Below, piece by piece: positions 27,731 to 30,364 of a stretch of 30,364 nt of DNA. The stretch lies in the IMG/VR virus record IMGVR_UViG_3300031576_000234, positions 1 through 30,364 of that record, one strand, 5' to 3'. The first letter of the stretch is position 1. Each line of letters starts with the position of its first letter. A program made the translations under genes and the position numbers. Under the pieces are notes generated by a model. That model had not been told where the DNA came from, did not search any database, and worked only from the letters and a program-made list of their open reading frames with translations. This DNA comes from a virus.

Positions 27731-29770
27731 ATGACCATAAAAGATTTTTTCAAAAGTTTTGGCCGAGGAATTAAGCAGGGATCGGACGCGTTCATTTCGT
27801 CGTTCGGCTCGGCATATAGGCACATGCTGGGCGGGGGAGCCGAGAGAAAATATCTGCAGGAATATAGAAACTGGGTATACGCATGCGTTCAAGCCCGATC
27901 CGAGGAAGTCGGCAACATCCAGCTCCGTCTTCTCAAAGACGGGGAGGAAGTTCCGGAAAGTGAGCTTGTGGACCTGATCCACGGAGTTAATCCGTCGATG
28001 ACAAAGAGCCAGCTTTTTGAAGCCACCCAGGCGTTCCTAGACCTCGACGGTAATGCGTTTTGGTTCCTGGCCAGGGACGCGAAGGGAAAAGGCAAGATAA
28101 GGGAGATCTGGCCGCTTCGGCCGGATCACGTGACGATAATGCAAAGCAAGACAAACCCGCTGCAGGTGGAGGGATACGTTTACCAGTCCGGGGCGAATAA
28201 GGTGGTGCTGGCGCCGAATGAGATCCTGCATTTTAAGAATTTCAATCCATTGGGCGAGCATCCTTTTCCGCATCGCGGGATGGGGATCGTCGAGGCCGCG
28301 AGCTGGTCAATAGACACGGACAATGAGGCGCGGCAATGGAATTTCTCGTTTTTCAAAAACTCGGCCAAGCCGGACGGAGTGCTGGTGAAGGAGGGGGCCG
28401 GAGCGATGTCGCAGGATGAATATCAGAGGCTGAAGGAGCAACTGAATCAGGAGCATCGCGGAACGCTGAACGCGCACAAGACAATGGTGCTTTCCGGGGG
28501 TCTCAAATGGCAGGAGATATCGCGCTCGCAAAAGGAGATGGATTTTGTCGAGCAGAGGCGTTTTTCAAGGGACGAGATTCTCGCCTTGTTTCGCGTACCT
28601 AAATCAGTGCTTGGCATAGTCGAGGACGTGAACCGGGCGAACGCGGAGGCGTCAAATTACATTTTCGCGCTTCGCACCGTGAAGCCGCTCATGGAGCAGA
28701 TAGTGGAAACTTTGAACGAGTTTTTGGTGCCGGAGTTTGGCGAGGGGTTGGAGCTGACGTTTGATTCTCCTGTCCCAGAGGACAGAATCCAGATCGTCGC
28801 GGAATACACGGCGGGACTGGACAAGTGGCTCACGCGGAACGAGATCAGAAAATTGGAGGGGCTGCCTCCGTCGGAGAATGGCGACACCATATTCGGACCA
28901 CTGGCATTCCAGCCGATAGATCATGTTACCGAGGAAAAATCCGCACCGAGGAGCGCGGAAAAAAAATCGGGAACGAAATCGGGAAATGTGATAGCGGAGA
29001 TAGTTTCCAAATTCAATGAGAAAAAAGAGCCGGAGAAAAATCAGCTATCGGAGCTGGCCGTGAAAAACTACGTCGAGATTTGGAAAAAAGCGTTTGAGGT
29101 GGAGACCGAGCCGCTGCGGAAAAAAATCGACATATTTTTGGCGGCGCAGGAAAAAGAAGTGCAGAAAAATATAAGAGAGGAATTGAAAGGCATCGAAGTC
29201 AAAGAGTATCAATTCAAGGCTGCGGAGGACTTTCTTTTTGATGAAGATGAGGCGATCGAGGCGGGGATCAACCTGATTACCCCTAATCTTCGCCGATACG
29301 TCAGGCAGGCCGGAGATCAGGCATTTTTGCTGACCGGAGCGGAAGGAGCATTTGATCCCTCTAATCCGAACACTGAGAAATTCATTAAGGAGAGAGCAAA
29401 GGAATTTTCCGAAACTTTCAATGAAACCACTGCAAAGCGTCTTTTGGATCAAGTTAAAGAGGGATTGGAGAAAAATGAAACTACTGAGGAACTTTCGGAG
29501 AGAGTGTCTCAATTCTATGAAGGAGAGCAGGATTTCAGATCCGAGCGTGCGGCACGCACGGAGGTGTCGGCCAGCTCTAATTTCGCTGCGCAGGAGGCTT
29601 ATCAACAAGCTGGTGCTGAAAAAATGCAATGGATCGTTGTGGACCCGCAGGATGAGGATTGCATCTCAAATGAGGGAGAAATCGTGGACATTGGAGACGA
29701 ATTTCCTAGTGGGGATAAGTTTCCTCCAGTTCATCCTCAATGTGTTTGTACGGTGCTCCCGGTGTTTTAG
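27731..29770 (+). CDS. Portal protein fused to MuF-type minor head protein
   Basis: This protein has 679 residues from ATG 27731. About 1-400 is a portal of the HK97 type (YRNWVYACVQARSEEVGNIQ, FLDLDGNAFWFLARD, the FRVPKSVLGIVEDVNRANAEA motif). After a polar linker (about 400-440) and helical region, the last ~150 residues are a MuF/gp7 domain (RAARTEVSASSNFAAQEAY, then DPQDEDC...PPVHPQCVCTVLPV) that is normally a separate protein. The frame is open upstream, so ATG 27701 (with GGAG just before it) is another possible start. Confidence 0.9.
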   Translation: MTIKDFFKSFGRGIKQGSDAFISSFGSAYRHMLGGGAERKYLQEYRNWVYACVQARSEEVGNIQLRLLKDGEEVPESELVDLIHGVNPSMTKSQLFEATQAFLDLDGNAFWFLARDAKGKGKIREIWPLRPDHVTIMQSKTNPLQVEGYVYQSGANKVVLAPNEILHFKNFNPLGEHPFPHRGMGIVEAASWSIDTDNEARQWNFSFFKNSAKPDGVLVKEGAGAMSQDEYQRLKEQLNQEHRGTLNAHKTMVLSGGLKWQEISRSQKEMDFVEQRRFSRDEILALFRVPKSVLGIVEDVNRANAEASNYIFALRTVKPLMEQIVETLNEFLVPEFGEGLELTFDSPVPEDRIQIVAEYTAGLDKWLTRNEIRKLEGLPPSENGDTIFGPLAFQPIDHVTEEKSAPRSAEKKSGTKSGNVIAEIVSKFNEKKEPEKNQLSELAVKNYVEIWKKAFEVETEPLRKKIDIFLAAQEKEVQKNIREELKGIEVKEYQFKAAEDFLFDEDEAIEAGINLITPNLRRYVRQAGDQAFLLTGAEGAFDPSNPNTEKFIKERAKEFSETFNETTAKRLLDQVKEGLEKNETTEELSERVSQFYEGEQDFRSERAARTEVSASSNFAAQEAYQQAGAEKMQWIVVDPQDEDCISNEGEIVDIGDEFPSGDKFPPVHPQCVCTVLPVF

Positions 29771-29771
29771 T

Positions 29772-29978
29772 ATGAAAACGAACTGCGCTCATTGTGGGGA
29801 AAAAATCGAAGTCAAAAAATGCAGACTTAAGGAGCGAAATTATTGCTCGCAAAATCATCATCTTTTGTATGCCTATAAGCACGGACTGGTTGATGGCAAA
29901 AAAATAACCGAGAAAGCACATGAAACTTTACGCAAAAAGGGCCACTATAAACGGGACAATAACTATCTGATATTATAA
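29772..29978 (+). CDS. Zinc-ribbon N-terminal part of a broken HNH endonuclease
   Basis: This 68-residue protein has a Cys4/His-type ribbon (C5, C8, C17, C25, H29 or H30), as at the N-terminus of the other endonucleases in this genome. It ends with TAA 29976-29978. The same frame continues past the stop without interruption into ARKKISDAKLK, a NUMOD3-like motif, and then the HNH domain at 30042. The whole reads as one endonuclease gene with an in-frame stop. Confidence 0.6.
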   Translation: MKTNCAHCGEKIEVKKCRLKERNYCSQNHHLLYAYKHGLVDGKKITEKAHETLRKKGHYKRDNNYLIL

Positions 29979-30041
29979 AATCCCGCAACTCAACTCGGTG
30001 CAAGAAAAAAAATCAGCGATGCGAAATTGAAAAAAAATTGG

Positions 30042-30326
30042 ATGAGCGGACGTTTCAAAGGAGAAAAAAGAAAAAGGACACCATGTTATCGAGGATGGCG
30101 CTGGGATGAGACCAAAAAAGAAATCATAAAGAGAGACGGTTTGCGGTGCGTGGAGTGCGGGATGAACCAAACCGAGCATTTGATTAAAACAGGGCAACCG
30201 CTTCAGGTTGATCACATACTTGCTTACAATGTTTCTCGGAATAACAATCCTGAAAATCTACAAACTCTTTGTGCATATTGCCATGGAGCTAAGCAAAAAA
30301 TAGATATTGAATTTTGCCCATTATGA
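30042..30326 (+). CDS. HNH endonuclease domain (C-terminal part of broken gene)
   Basis: This 94-residue HNH protein has C36/C39 (CVEC), LQVDHI (His58), NNPENLQTLCAYCHGAK (C77, C80, H81). ATG 30042 is the first ATG; TTG 30027 in the same frame is possible. Alone it would be a minimal HNH nuclease lacking the usual DNA-binding modules. The end overlaps the next gene as ATGA (30323-30326, equal to 86-89). Confidence 0.8.
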   Translation: MSGRFKGEKRKRTPCYRGWRWDETKKEIIKRDGLRCVECGMNQTEHLIKTGQPLQVDHILAYNVSRNNNPENLQTLCAYCHGAKQKIDIEFCPL

Positions 30327-30364
30327 CCGATGAAAAAGAAAAATCACTCCGCCGAGCGATTAAG
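30238..30364. repeat. Terminal direct repeat, right copy (contig closure)
   Basis: Identical to bases 1-127. It contains the 3' end of the HNH gene and the first 14 codons of the structural gene that continues at 86. Confidence 0.95.

Noticed and set aside
1-30364. tRNA genes, CRISPR array, integrase or attachment sites
   Set aside because: No TTCGAATC-type T-arm with matching acceptor stems, no regularly spaced repeats, and no tyrosine or serine recombinase motifs in any frame.
1-30364. Recoded stop codons
   Set aside because: TAA, TAG and TGA all end well-formed, tightly packed genes, so there is no sign of an alternative code. The single in-frame TAA at 29976 affects only a mobile endonuclease.

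Overview
This window is the complete genome of a small tailed bacteriophage (siphovirus type). It reads as circular: the first 127 bases are repeated exactly at the end (1-127 = 30238-30364), so the unique length is about 30,237 bp. The exact overlap suggests a contig closed by an assembler, and hence a circular or circularly permuted genome. Genes end with TAA, TAG and TGA alike, so a standard bacterial code fits. Nearly all genes lie on the + strand. I see no tRNA, CRISPR array, integrase, DNA polymerase, primase or replicative helicase. The host cannot be named from the sequence, but it must supply most of the replisome.

Layout, read around the circle. (1) 25.8-30.3 kb: packaging (small and large terminase), then a portal fused to a MuF domain, then a broken HNH endonuclease across the contig ends. 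(2) 0.1-4.5 kb: structural proteins, prohead protease and HK97-fold major capsid protein. (3) 4.5-5.1 kb: a NUMOD3/HNH homing-type endonuclease with a hairpin over its start. (4) 5.2-14.2 kb: head-tail connectors, tail terminator, tail tube, a G/GT chaperone pair with a canonical -1 frameshift site, tape measure, hub, and tail proteins including one with a LamG domain. (5) 14.2-16.9 kb: lysis-type cassette with two small membrane proteins, a papain-like cysteine peptidase and a lysozyme-like transglycosylase, with an antisense HNH gene inserted. (6) 17.1-19.1 kb: the best sigma70-like promoter, a leader with two mutually exclusive hairpins (an attenuator), then very small translationally coupled genes including HTH proteins. 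(7) 19.07-19.65 kb: gene-free region with a DnaA-box cluster, a promoter-to-terminator unit for a folded ~107-nt RNA, and a further GC-rich structured stretch. (8) 19.6-25.8 kb: a possible replisome-organiser-like protein, a RecA/Sak4-like ATPase, a NinG-like HNH nuclease, zinc-ribbon microproteins, and a ParB-domain/C5-methyltransferase pair that looks like a deletion scar.

How it works together (inference): transcription from 17.33 kb, gated by the leader attenuator, drives the early genes. Replication probably starts near 19.1-19.2 kb with host DnaA, next to the small RNA. Packaging, head, tail and lysis genes follow as a late block with scattered extended -10 promoters (TGnTATAAT-like). 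Several of these place the -10 box exactly 8 nt before an ATG, which would give leaderless or nearly leaderless mRNAs.

The most novel items are the structured RNA beside the DnaA boxes, the early-operon attenuator, the hairpin/promoter switch over the 4.5-kb endonuclease start, and the papain-like peptidase in the lysis cassette. All folds and promoters were found by eye; none was computed.
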